25,142 nucleotides of DNA from a virus: positions 1 through 25,142 of the IMG/VR virus record IMGVR_UViG_3300022939_000127. The stretch is one strand, 5' to 3'. The position numbers and the translations under genes are program-made. Of the stretch, positions 6,485 through 13,659 are shown in pieces. Under the pieces are notes generated by a model. It was not told the origin of the DNA and made no database searches. It saw only the letters and a list, made by a program, of their open reading frames with translations. Each line of letters opens with the position of its first letter. The stretch's first letter is position 1.

Positions 6485-8131
6485 TCACAAGACTCCTAAA
6501 AGAATATAAGTGCTCTTAGCATATTGCAAGAAGGCATTTTCCGTGTCAAAGGGAGAAATTCCTATACCATCAACAGGAACTGCTGCGATATCATCATCAG
6601 ATTCAGTGGCAACAGGATTAATATTGAAATTAAACTCAATGTCAGAGACGGTGTTTGCCAAATTATTAAATTGTTCGGTAACACCTGCTTTGAAATTGTC
6701 CATCATTGAGACGACGTTCTGCAATGGTGTCTCTACCATATCACCAACAAAATTCAGTCCTTTTCTTATGACAAACGCAGTTTGAGCTTCTGTTAAAGAT
6801 TCTGGGAATAACTGATCTGATGTAATCCCAAGCTTAGTTTTCAACATCTCCTGCTGCTCGGGATTCAACTGATTGAACATTGTAGAAACAATATTCCGAG
6901 CGTGCTTCATGTTATTCTGCTCTGCAGATGCTTGACTCTCTAGGTATTTGATGTAAGATTCTCTTGTGTTGAATCTTTTACCACCCTCTCTTCTAGAAGT
7001 AAAGGTTGCTTGAGCTCTGACTCTTTCTATATCTTTTTGTTTTCCTTCAAAGGCATTCTTTGCTCTATAGTATTCCTTATAAGCAGCACTAATTCTATTT
7101 CCAGTTAGTTGATCCGTGATATCTTTTCTCTGTTTTTCGGTGAGACCAGCGAGTGCTTTCTGTTCTTTGATTGCCTCTCTATTAACCTGCTCCATCTCAC
7201 CAGTTTCTACAATTTTCCCATCCTTATCTTTTCTATAGGTTTTAAACTCTTCATCAAATTTGGTGGCGGAACTTAACAATGTACTGATGTCAGTAGCACT
7301 ATAAAGTTTATCTCCTATCTTGTAGAACTGATCATAATATTTTTCTCCCTTAGTAGCCGTTCTCGGGTTACCTTGTACCAACTCAAGACCAAATTTTCTG
7401 CCCGTCGCAGCTTGTTCGTTCAAAATCCTTCTAACTCTTTCTCTTGCTCTTTGACCAGGATCTAATCCATCCATTCCTCTCTCAAAGAGTTCCATAAGAC
7501 CTACACCTGCACCAACAGCAAGCAAAGCCTTCCAAGTTATGGGATTAAGTAGAGCACCCAGAACAATTGGAATAGTTCCAATCAATGTTCCCAATGCGGT
7601 GAGTAATAATGGCAGACCAAATTGCAGAGCAGCAATGACACCACCAATGATTGCCAATGTCTTAAGAATTTTTGGGACCCACTCTTTTAATTGTTTTTTC
7701 TTCTTTTCACCATCCTGATCAAACCACTTCATTACACCCTTCGAGAACCATCCTATAAAGGTGATTGTAAAGAATTTAATGAATGGTTTTAGAAAACTAA
7801 AAAGTCCACCAGTAATCTTCTTGGCAGTATTTTTTAATCCTCTTATAATATTTTTTCCTACCGTTTTAGTGGTCTCAATCGCATTTTCAGCACTAGCTTT
7901 TGCTGCACTCTCTCTTTGTATTCTCTTTTCTCTCTGTTCTGTTTGCTGTTTCTTGATAGTGAGAGCGTTCTGCTGTTGCAGTAACTTATTAATTGATACT
8001 AAGTTTTTATTGATTGCATCTACCGTCTTCAAAAGAGTCGTAGTGTCTTTTGGAGAAAAACGGCGCATTCCTTTAAACGATGCTGCTCCACCAGATGTGC
8101 CTCGTCTAAAAGAACTTGCCGTAATTGCCAT
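6485..8131 (-). CDS. Tape measure/hub-type protein A (coiled coil and long hydrophobic region)
   Basis: The 548-aa protein starts Ser/Thr/Gly-rich and has a coiled coil at about 35-85 (INKNLVSINKLLQQQNALT, KKQQTEQREKRIQ). The shared motif follows at 108-128 (GGLFSFLKPFIKFFTITFIG, then W128). A very hydrophobic stretch at about 157-216 has helix breaks (LAIIGGVIAALQFGLPLLL, LGTLIGTIPIVLGALL). The rest is charged, helical and Gln/Arg-rich. This layout is usual for tape measure proteins, whose hydrophobic middle inserts into host membrane. It is the first gene after the gp26/gp51 pair, exactly where tape measure genes follow frameshifted tail chaperones in other phages. The start overlaps the gp51 stop (TAATG). 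Confidence 0.62.
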   Translation of the reverse strand: MAITASSFRRGTSGGAASFKGMRRFSPKDTTTLLKTVDAINKNLVSINKLLQQQNALTIKKQQTEQREKRIQRESAAKASAENAIETTKTVGKNIIRGLKNTAKKITGGLFSFLKPFIKFFTITFIGWFSKGVMKWFDQDGEKKKKQLKEWVPKILKTLAIIGGVIAALQFGLPLLLTALGTLIGTIPIVLGALLNPITWKALLAVGAGVGLMELFERGMDGLDPGQRARERVRRILNEQAATGRKFGLELVQGNPRTATKGEKYYDQFYKIGDKLYSATDISTLLSSATKFDEEFKTYRKDKDGKIVETGEMEQVNREAIKEQKALAGLTEKQRKDITDQLTGNRISAAYKEYYRAKNAFEGKQKDIERVRAQATFTSRREGGKRFNTRESYIKYLESQASAEQNNMKHARNIVSTMFNQLNPEQQEMLKTKLGITSDQLFPESLTEAQTAFVIRKGLNFVGDMVETPLQNVVSMMDNFKAGVTEQFNNLANTVSDIEFNFNINPVATESDDDIAAVPVDGIGISPFDTENAFLQYAKSTYILLGVL

Positions 8132-8313
8132 TATGCTGCGCCGTTAGCCTGTTGTTGTTTTAACTTTTCATCTTCAAGATATTGTTGAAGCAACGTAATG
8201 TAAATCTCCCTCTCCCAAGGGATCATATCTTCAAGCTCCGTCAAAGAGTATTTATGGTGCTGTATCAAGGCAAAGTTGATTTTATAGTATGACTCAAGAT
8301 TTTCATGAGCCAT
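8131..8313 (-). CDS. 51: gp51-like tail hub assembly protein / chaperone extension
   Basis: The 60-aa protein has helices SYYKINFALIQHHKYSLTEL, then MIPWEREIYITLLQQYLEDE, and ends in a Gln/Ala tail. The IPWEREIY signature is typical of the short second product of tail assembly chaperone pairs. T4 gp51 is a hub assembly catalyst. The ATG (8311-8313) lies two bases past the gp26 stop with only a weak TAGG ribosome site one base before it. The frame is open upstream through the gp26 stop and back to a T6C slippery run (8322-8328), so a gp26-gp51 fusion by -1 frameshift is possible (see findings). Confidence 0.7.
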   Translation of the reverse strand: MAHENLESYYKINFALIQHHKYSLTELEDMIPWEREIYITLLQQYLEDEKLKQQQANGAA

Positions 8314-8315
8314 AC

Positions 8316-9032
8316 CTAGCTGAAAAAACTTGCTAACCCTTCAAGAACAACATCACTTTCAACACCTGTATTTGGATTTCTAACCTTCACAGTATGAGAA
8401 AGTTTTGGCATTGTAGTAAAAAACTTTTCAATAGACTGGAATTGAGTAGATCCTAAGTTTTCAATAAATTCTACCAACTCTTTGTGTGTATGGTCAGTGC
8501 CAGCCCAAGACTCTTCTTCGGTATAAATTTGATCAATGCAATTAGCGATCATGTCAAAAGACTGTTCGATTTCCGCATCACCCTCGACAAAATTACTCTT
8601 GACAAATTCATTCAAAGATGGATATCTCATCTTCATGAAATATTGGTCATCTAATTGAACAGTGGTACTATGTTCTGGATCTTTTTGAACCTGAATATCA
8701 CTTAGAGCAATTGTCACGGGAACCTGAGTGTCATTATCATCAGGACATGTCAAGAGAACATCCACAGATTCACCAACAGACTTACCACGAATATTGAGAA
8801 ACAGATACTCAATATCAAATGTAGATAGTTTTTCTACTTTAATACCTCTTGTCAAGATACAGTTTGAAATTACCTGTTTAACTGCTGTGGCAATTTCTTT
8901 TAAATTTTCACTCTCCATCGCAATGATAAGAAGTTTCTCTTCCTTGACCAAGAAAGGTCTATATTTTATCTTCCTATCAGATGAGGGTAAAGTCAACTCA
9001 TATGTAGGAGCATTAATCTTTGGCAGTGTCAT
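8316..9032 (-). CDS. 26: gp26-like baseplate hub subunit / tail assembly chaperone
   Basis: The 238-aa protein matches the T4_baseplate (gp26) family by pattern. The N-terminus has YELTLPSSDRKIKYRPFLVK, then EEKLLIIAMESEN. A Cys/Thr-rich region contains ISNCILTRGI, then LSTFDIEYLFLNIRGKSVGE. The chain then has beta strands (CPDDNDTQVPVTIAL) and a helical C-terminus ending LEGLASFFS. T4 gp26 is needed to build the central hub. The last codons AGT TTT TTC AGC form a U_UUU_UUC heptamer. A late-like AATAAATA box lies about 26 bases upstream of the ATG at 9030-9032. Confidence 0.78.
   Translation of the reverse strand: MTLPKINAPTYELTLPSSDRKIKYRPFLVKEEKLLIIAMESENLKEIATAVKQVISNCILTRGIKVEKLSTFDIEYLFLNIRGKSVGESVDVLLTCPDDNDTQVPVTIALSDIQVQKDPEHSTTVQLDDQYFMKMRYPSLNEFVKSNFVEGDAEIEQSFDMIANCIDQIYTEEESWAGTDHTHKELVEFIENLGSTQFQSIEKFFTTMPKLSHTVKVRNPNTGVESDVVLEGLASFFS
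8322..8328 (-). promoter_or_regulatory. Candidate -1 ribosomal frameshift site (T TTT TTC)
   Basis: Read in the gp26 frame (minus strand) the bases are AGT TTT TTC AGC TAG, so the heptamer T_TTT_TTC has the X_XXY_YYZ phase of an efficient -1 slippery site. The -1 frame continues CAG CTA GGT ATG into gp51 without a stop. Phase and openness were checked by hand. Whether slipping occurs is inference from the many tail chaperone pairs that use it. Confidence 0.55.
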
Positions 9033-9057
9033 AACAAACTCAAAGTTTTATTTTTTT

Positions 9058-9065
9058 TATTTATT
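9058..9065 (-). promoter_or_regulatory. T4-late-like box AATAAATA before gp26
   Basis: The minus strand reads GAATAAATA, matching the T4 late element TATAAATA at 7 of 8 positions. It lies about 26 bases upstream of the gp26 ATG, a sensible leader length. The TAA stop of the gp54-like gene (9061-9063) is inside the box. The region is AT-rich, so chance occurrence is possible. Confidence 0.4.
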
Positions 9066-9756
9066 CATCTTTTTTGAAGGTAATGAACTCACCTCTTTGA
9101 TTGAAAGCTTGTCTCAATGACTTGGAATAACTATCCATTGCACCGAAGATATATCGATCATACTCAAATGTAACAGTCACTTCTAATACTCTAGACGCAT
9201 CATAAGAGACCTGAGTAGATGCAACGTTCTTTGGATATGCGCCTAAGAAATTATATTCAATACCATTCTTGTGATCTCTGTCATATTTGATCAGTCTCAG
9301 TCTATCACACTTATAGGCATCTGGATACTTAACTCTATAATAGTAATTCTTTTGATCAAAATCAACACCATCGGTAGTATTTGATCCACTCAAAATAAAC
9401 TCTTGCCAAAGTTCAAAAAACTTCTGAACTCTGTATTCATAGTCAACATAAAAACGCATTGTTACAGGTTGAAACTGTCTCCTGTAAGCAAAGTTTTCGG
9501 TTACACCTGGAAATTGATCTCTGGCAGGTGCAGAAGCAATTTGTGTGCCAGGGATTTGTGCCTGACGACAGTATTCACCTAAGTCCCTTTTAATAAAGTC
9601 TGTTGTTACGCCACGTTGTCTCAAGTAAGTAGACAACTGACCAAGTGCCTCAATTCCTTCAAAACGAACTTTGTAGTGAGAGGTCTGAGCTACTCTGGCA
9701 AAGTTAGCAATGAGATCATCTGTGGTTTTTGGTTTTATGTTCTCTCTAAATGACAC
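9061..9756 (-). CDS. 54: gp54-like baseplate/tail tube initiator (tail tube fold)
   Basis: This 231-aa protein starts at GTG (9754-9756), with AGAGG eight bases upstream. The tail tube fold is visible in order: TSHYKVRFEGIEALGQL, a helix, then EYCRQAQIPGTQIAS and FAYRRQFQPVTMRFYVDYEY. A helix follows (VQKFFELWQEFI), then YYYRVKYPDAYKC and strands ending RVLEVTVTFEYDRYIF. The 'AQIPG...R...PVTMRFYVDYE' layout is common to tube and tube-initiator proteins (gp19, gp48, gp54). Length is above T4 gp19 (163 aa) and below T4 gp54 (320 aa). I prefer gp54 because gp48 is nearby and no sheath gene flanks it. It is transcribed away from the gp4-gp53 operon. Confidence 0.65.
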   Translation of the reverse strand: MSFRENIKPKTTDDLIANFARVAQTSHYKVRFEGIEALGQLSTYLRQRGVTTDFIKRDLGEYCRQAQIPGTQIASAPARDQFPGVTENFAYRRQFQPVTMRFYVDYEYRVQKFFELWQEFILSGSNTTDGVDFDQKNYYYRVKYPDAYKCDRLRLIKYDRDHKNGIEYNFLGAYPKNVASTQVSYDASRVLEVTVTFEYDRYIFGAMDSYSKSLRQAFNQRGEFITFKKDE

Positions 9757-9764
9757 AATAAATA
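9757..9764 (+). promoter_or_regulatory. T4-late-like box AATAAATA before gp4
   Basis: The plus strand reads CAATAAATACC. It matches the late element at 7 of 8 positions and sits 24 bases upstream of the gp4 ATG. It is the only promoter-like sequence seen in the divergent gap that could drive the plus-strand operon 9789-12331. Its first base abuts the GTG start of the minus-strand gene, so late transcription in the two directions may interfere. Confidence 0.4.
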
Positions 9765-9788
9765 CCTCTGGGACTTTTTAATAATATC

Positions 9789-10223
9789 ATGTCGTATAGT
9801 GGTAAATATAAACCTACCAATATAGAAAAATATAAAGGGGATCATCGTAACATTATTTATCGCAGTTTATGGGAACGTAAGTTCATGGTTTACTGTGATA
9901 CTAATGAGAAGATTTTGGAATGGGGAAGTGAAGAACTGGTGATTCCCTACAAGTCCCCTCTTGATAATAAATGGCATAGATATTTCCCCGATTTTTATAT
10001 CAAATATGTTGACAATCAGGGGAATGTCAGAAGGTCAATTATTGAAATCAAACCCAAAAGGTTTTGTGAGGCACCTAAGATTCAATCTAGGAAGTCAAAG
10101 AAATATATCTATGAAGTGACTGAATATGCCAAAAACCAAGCAAAATGGAAAGCGGCAAAAGAATATTGTGAAGACCGTCGTTATGAGTTCAAGATTCTAA
10201 CCGAAGATCATCTAAGGGTATGA
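9789..10223 (+). CDS. 4: gp4-type head completion protein (TnsA-like nuclease fold)
   Basis: The 144-aa protein contains the full family signature in order: GKYKPTNIEKYKGD, YRSLWERKFMVYCD, ILEWGSEELVIPY, WHRYFPDFYIKY and IIEIKPKR. Glu29, Asp68 and Glu86-x-Lys88 line up as a PD-(D/E)XK nuclease core. T4 gp4 (about 150 aa, also called gp50/65) completes the head before tail joining and is needed for infectivity, perhaps by trimming DNA ends. It is the first gene of the plus-strand operon. Its stop overlaps the next start (ATGA). This is one of the most secure calls here. Confidence 0.92.
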   Translation: MSYSGKYKPTNIEKYKGDHRNIIYRSLWERKFMVYCDTNEKILEWGSEELVIPYKSPLDNKWHRYFPDFYIKYVDNQGNVRRSIIEIKPKRFCEAPKIQSRKSKKYIYEVTEYAKNQAKWKAAKEYCEDRRYEFKILTEDHLRV

Positions 10224-10567
10224 ACAGGATTCAACAATATGAAGATAACTTCATTGGATTAGAAAACAATGATGATATCATGCTCGCCCTCATGGAAATT
10301 CTGGATGTTCAGGAACTAGTTCCCGAAGTAGGTAAGTTCTATACTTATGTTTACTCTCCCAAAACACCCAACATTGAATATGATGAGTTTCCTCTCATCG
10401 CATGTATGGAGATTACATCTTGGGGTTGGAAAGGTCTCAACTTTCATTGGGGAAAGATGAGAAACTATACCTTTGAAGAAGTTCAAGGTCAACTATACGA
10501 AGTCTATCCCGAAGAGATGGATAGTGCTCGTGCTCTTGGTTATGGCAATTTCAAGATAAATAGGTAA
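10220..10567 (+). CDS. Conserved hypothetical protein between gp4 and gp48 (115 aa)
   Basis: The protein is aromatic-rich and beta-prone. A helical start (NDDIMLALMEILDVQEL) leads to GKFYTYVYSPKTPNIEYD, then FPLIACMEITSWGWKG and NFHWGKMRNYTFEEV, and a short acidic end. It looks like a small compact globular protein without a membrane segment or nuclease motif. Coupling to gp4 (ATGA overlap) and the gp48 start 8 bases downstream place it in a virion assembly operon. I recall similar proteins in T4-like cyanophages at this spot but know no function. A head-tail joining or baseplate assembly role is plausible. Confidence 0.75.
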   Translation: MNRIQQYEDNFIGLENNDDIMLALMEILDVQELVPEVGKFYTYVYSPKTPNIEYDEFPLIACMEITSWGWKGLNFHWGKMRNYTFEEVQGQLYEVYPEEMDSARALGYGNFKINR

Positions 10568-10574
10568 AAAGGTT

Positions 10575-11678
10575 ATGTCGAGAGAACCAAATTTAGGTGA
10601 AACTCCAAGAGAAAGGGCAATAAGACTGGCTAAAGAAGCTCAGACGAATAAGCCAGCTGCAGGTGGTGGTAATGGAGGAAATGGTGGAGCAGGAGAGACT
10701 AACCAAGGTAAAAGAAAAGTTAAAAGTTTTAGATATCCCACAGATACTCTAACAGAGACCAGTGACTACATGCAAATTCAGGTGGTAAAGTATACTCCAC
10801 CTGGAATTGGTCTTCAAGGTGGTGATGCAGTAAATTCCCTTAAAATTGGAGCGGTATTCACAGGGGCAGCAAATAATAGTGAAGTATCTAATAGAAAGAG
10901 ATCAAAGGAAAAAACACTTGCATTTATTCAGTTACCGATTCCAGCAAAAATAGGTGATAGAAATATTGCCTCTTGGAATAATGGGCAGATGAATGCCGTA
11001 GCTCAATTTGCAGGAGGATTTGTTAATGAATTAATGGCAAATCCATCTGGATCTCTAAACCCGCTGGATTACCTTAGAGAAGGTCTTACAGCGATACAGA
11101 ATGCTGCCAAAGGAATAGCGGGTAATGCTGGTGGGTTAGTAAATCTTGGTCAAGATTTTCTAACTAACATGGCAATTAATATGATTCCTGGAGCCAATGT
11201 TAGTTTTAACGAGTTTCTGGCAAGAAACAGAGGAGTCGTAGTCAATCCAAATATGGAGTTCTTGTTTAATGGACCTTCCTTAAGAAACTTTGGATTTATG
11301 TATACCTTTGTTCCCAGAAACCATAAAGAAGCAGAGGAAGTAAAGCAAATTATTAGAACTTTCAAGCAGGCAATGTCTCCAAGGTCCAATATTGATGCCT
11401 TTGGAAAAGATCAACTTTTTGGTGGGTTTTTGCAGTCACCAGACGTTTTCAAAATCAGATACATGTCTGGAAACAAAGAACATCCGTTTTTGAACAAATT
11501 TAAGTTCTGTGCAATGACACAGTGTGAAGTTCAATATAATGGAGCTGGTCAGGGTTATGTGTCATATGATGATGGCACACCTGTTGTTATAACAATGCAG
11601 CTAGCATTCACTGAATTGACACCTGTTTACCATGAAGATTATGATTCAGAGTTCGGTAGAGGAGGTGTTGGATTCTAA
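10575..11678 (+). CDS. 48: gp48-like baseplate tail tube cap
   Basis: At 367 aa the protein is close to T4 gp48 (364). A Gly/Asn-rich linker at about 28-45 precedes KVKSFRYPTDTLTETSDYMQ, then a long helical, Gly/Ala-rich middle. The C-terminal tube-like domain contains VVNPNMEFLFNGPSLRNFGF, MYTFVPRNHKEAEEV, FKIRYMSG and strands up to VVITMQLAFTELTPVY. gp48 sits on the hub and starts tail tube polymerisation together with gp54. AAAGG lies two bases before the ATG. The stop overlaps the gp53 start (TAATG), linking the two baseplate genes. Confidence 0.8.
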   Translation: MSREPNLGETPRERAIRLAKEAQTNKPAAGGGNGGNGGAGETNQGKRKVKSFRYPTDTLTETSDYMQIQVVKYTPPGIGLQGGDAVNSLKIGAVFTGAANNSEVSNRKRSKEKTLAFIQLPIPAKIGDRNIASWNNGQMNAVAQFAGGFVNELMANPSGSLNPLDYLREGLTAIQNAAKGIAGNAGGLVNLGQDFLTNMAINMIPGANVSFNEFLARNRGVVVNPNMEFLFNGPSLRNFGFMYTFVPRNHKEAEEVKQIIRTFKQAMSPRSNIDAFGKDQLFGGFLQSPDVFKIRYMSGNKEHPFLNKFKFCAMTQCEVQYNGAGQGYVSYDDGTPVVITMQLAFTELTPVYHEDYDSEFGRGGVGF

Positions 11679-12331
11679 TGGCTTACTTTAAATTTTTACC
11701 AAATATTGAATACTTATCACCACTTGATAGCCCCAATAATGACGCTAGAGTCACCGCTAAAAATTTATTTCGTAGAGTAAAATTAGTTGATAATGCTAAC
11801 ATTTTAGATACCGCATATCTATTTGATAAGTATATCATTGAAGAGGGAGATAGACCTGACAATGTTGCACTGAAAATCTATGGTAATTCAAACTTTGACT
11901 GGTTAGTTATCTTTAGTGCTGGTATCGTTCACCAAAGAGACGAATGGCCTCTTTCTAGTCAGCAGTTGTATGACTTTGCAGCAGACAGGTATGGAAATGA
12001 TCTCAATGCAATCAAGTATTATAGGACTACAGAGGTCAAAGATTCCAGTGGTCGTTTGATTCTGCCCGCTGGAAAAGTTGTGGATAAAGAATTTACGATT
12101 CCAAATCCTGATCTCACAACATCAATCCTAAATCCTGTGCAGGGAGTGACCAATTATGAATATGAGTATGAAGAGAACGAAAAGAAGAGAGAAATTAATC
12201 TAATCAAACCAACGTATAAACAGAAGATCGTTTCAGAACTTGCAGGTATTCTGGAATATAAACCAGACTCTTCTCAATACATTAATTCTTTCCTGAAGAC
12301 TACAGAAAACATCAAGAAAAAATCCCCCTGA
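11678..12331 (+). CDS. 53: gp53-like baseplate wedge protein
   Basis: The 217-aa protein begins MAYFKFLPNIEYLSPL and contains KNLFRRVKLVDNANILDTAY. These are followed by GDRPDNVALKIYGNSNFDWL and VIFSAGIVHQRDEWPLSSQQ. A charged helical end (YEYEYEENEKKREINLIKPT) precedes SELAGILEY. This order matches the gp53 family (T4: 196 aa), which joins adjacent wedges around the hub in baseplate assembly. It is the last gene of the plus-strand operon. Its TGA stop lies in the left arm of the terminator hairpin shared with gp32. Confidence 0.82.
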   Translation: MAYFKFLPNIEYLSPLDSPNNDARVTAKNLFRRVKLVDNANILDTAYLFDKYIIEEGDRPDNVALKIYGNSNFDWLVIFSAGIVHQRDEWPLSSQQLYDFAADRYGNDLNAIKYYRTTEVKDSSGRLILPAGKVVDKEFTIPNPDLTTSILNPVQGVTNYEYEYEENEKKREINLIKPTYKQKIVSELAGILEYKPDSSQYINSFLKTTENIKKKSP

Positions 12332-12345
12332 TTTCTCAGGGGGAT
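12322..12345 (-). terminator. Hairpin terminator between gp53 and gp32
   Basis: ATCCCCCTGA-TTTC-TCAGGGGGAT is a perfect 10-bp stem with a 4-base loop. On the minus strand it is followed by TTTTTT, a textbook intrinsic terminator for the gp32 transcript. On the plus strand no T-run follows, so it would stop gp53 transcripts poorly or only by structure. The gp53 stop codon (12329-12331) is in the stem. Confidence 0.88.
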
Positions 12346-12351
12346 CAAGGG

Positions 12352-13281
12352 TCAGAACTCTGCCAGTTTTTGGAAGTAACTCAGAGTATCATCCTCTTCT
12401 TCAGTAGTAGAGGAACTCAGAGAACTCAGTTCGTCTTTCAAGTCTTGAGGGACAGGATTGGACTTCTCAAAGTTTGGTGAGAAATTTCCACGACCTTCAC
12501 TTTCGTCCTCAAGTTCTTCATCCTGAACACGACGAGTAGGAGTATTACCAAGAACGTAGTTCAAACGCTTCTTCAGGTCTTCATAGGACTTGAACTGCTC
12601 GGGAGCAGTCAGTTCTGCAAGACTATACTCTTTCTTCCAGATCTCCTCCAGTTCGGAGTCATCCAGATCACCAAGGGTGCCAGCACGGGCAAACTCACTG
12701 GAGTCATAGTTCCAGTAACCTGCGACCTTCTTGATCTTGATCTTGAAGTCTGCACCTGCCCAGAAGTCGAAGGGGTTGATGGGATCTTCGTCTTCAAACT
12801 CAGGTTGCATGGCAGACATGACCTTATCAAAGATCTTCTTACCAAACTTGTAGAGGAACACCTGTCCTTCGTTGTGAGGATTGGCAGGATCCTTCACGAC
12901 ATAGATGTTAGCATAGTAAGAGAGTTTGCGCTTCTGCTTACGGGCAACTTCCTTATCGGAGTCAATCCCACTGTTCCACAGTTGAGAGTTCAGTTCCGAC
13001 ACGGGATCCTTCTGACCGAGAGTGGTCAGGGAGTTCTCGATGTACCAACCACCAGGACCTTGGAAGGCATGGGTGTACATCTTTGCCCAAGGCAAGTCTT
13101 CCCCTTCGGGAGCAGGAAGGAAACGGACGACAGCATAGCCGTTACCTGCTTTATCTACCTCGGGCTTCCAGAGACGATCGTCTCCAGAACCACCATTGCT
13201 GTTCATTTTTTCGACTTCCTTGACCAGTTTAGAGGTCAAAGAACCGAGACTGGATTGCTTTTTGAGATTTGCGAATGACAT
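12352..13281 (-). CDS. 32: gp32-like single-stranded DNA-binding protein
   Basis: This 309-aa protein coats single-stranded DNA in replication, recombination and repair. The N-terminal cooperativity region is FANLKKQSSLGSLTSKLVKE (basic, Ser-rich, LAST-like). The OB core includes YAVVRFLPAPEGEDLPWAKM, YTHAFQGPGGWYIENS, RKLSYYANIYVVKDPANPHN and QVFLYKFGKKIFDKV. The acidic tail ends in TTEEEDDTLSYFQKL, the partner-binding C-terminus. The protein has no cysteine, so the zinc site of T4 gp32 (His64, Cys77, Cys87, Cys90) is missing although the equivalent His remains. Codon choice looks more G/C-biased than in the neighbours, fitting high expression. A sigma70-type promoter lies just upstream and a strong terminator just downstream, so it can be transcribed alone. 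Confidence 0.93.
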   Translation of the reverse strand: MSFANLKKQSSLGSLTSKLVKEVEKMNSNGGSGDDRLWKPEVDKAGNGYAVVRFLPAPEGEDLPWAKMYTHAFQGPGGWYIENSLTTLGQKDPVSELNSQLWNSGIDSDKEVARKQKRKLSYYANIYVVKDPANPHNEGQVFLYKFGKKIFDKVMSAMQPEFEDEDPINPFDFWAGADFKIKIKKVAGYWNYDSSEFARAGTLGDLDDSELEEIWKKEYSLAELTAPEQFKSYEDLKKRLNYVLGNTPTRRVQDEELEDESEGRGNFSPNFEKSNPVPQDLKDELSSLSSSTTEEEDDTLSYFQKLAEF

Positions 13282-13305
13282 TAGATTTGGCCTTTGTACT
13301 TGTGT

Positions 13306-13333
13306 ATTCTAGGATGCTGAGGAGTCTTTGTCA
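13306..13333 (-). promoter_or_regulatory. sigma70-type promoter for gp32 (TTGACA-16-TAGAAT)
   Basis: The minus strand has a consensus -35 TTGACA (13328-13333), a 16-base spacer and a -10 TAGAAT (13306-13311) at 5 of 6. The TAG stop of the DUF1825-like gene (13309-13311) is the first half of the -10 box. Start would fall near 13299, giving a short leader with AAAGG before the gp32 ATG. Confidence 0.75.
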
Positions 13334-13659
13334 ACACGACTGCGGACTTCATCAAGGGTCCTTTTCATATTACCGAATAGGACACCCACATCGGTGTTCT
13401 TTGGGAACCCCATCATTATAGCAGATGCTTGGATTTGTTCCTTCATCTGCACCGCATCTGGATCATCTCCCGCAAGGGAAAGACGAGTCCACATAATTTG
13501 TTGTTTTTCAATTAGTTCTTCAAGAAGCGTAAGATTATCTAGTTTCTCATTGTGTGAAAGAGAATCAAAAGAAATCATATTATTATAGATGTCTTCCTGA
13601 AGTCTATTAATCTCTGCGAGTTCTGCACGAACTACATCAGACTTAAAAAAATCACTCAC
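13309..13659 (-). CDS. DUF1825-family protein (116 aa)
   Basis: The protein matches by eye the DUF1825 family found in cyanobacteria and their phages: a start of SDFFKSDVVRAELAEINRLQ, then EDIYNNMISFDSLSHNEKLD and LLEELIEKQQIMWTRLSLAG. A second helical part (VQMKEQIQASAIMMGFP) leads to DVGVLFGNMKRTLDEV. The protein is all-helical and acidic with no catalytic motif. Function unknown. The start is GTG (13657-13659), overlapping the gp59 stop as GTGAGTGA. Position between gp59 and gp32 suggests a link to replication or late transcription. A cyanobacterial origin is likely because the family is otherwise cyanobacterial (recalled, not searched). Confidence 0.78.
   Translation of the reverse strand: MSDFFKSDVVRAELAEINRLQEDIYNNMISFDSLSHNEKLDNLTLLEELIEKQQIMWTRLSLAGDDPDAVQMKEQIQASAIMMGFPKNTDVGVLFGNMKRTLDEVRSRVDKDSSAS

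Noticed and set aside
8249-8256. CATAAATA late-like box inside gp51
   Set aside because: It lies in the middle of a coding region, 118 bases before the next start; expected by chance in AT-rich sequence.
12805-13278. 157-aa open frame antisense to gp32
   Set aside because: A shadow caused by biased codon use in gp32; no ribosome site, no recognisable motif.
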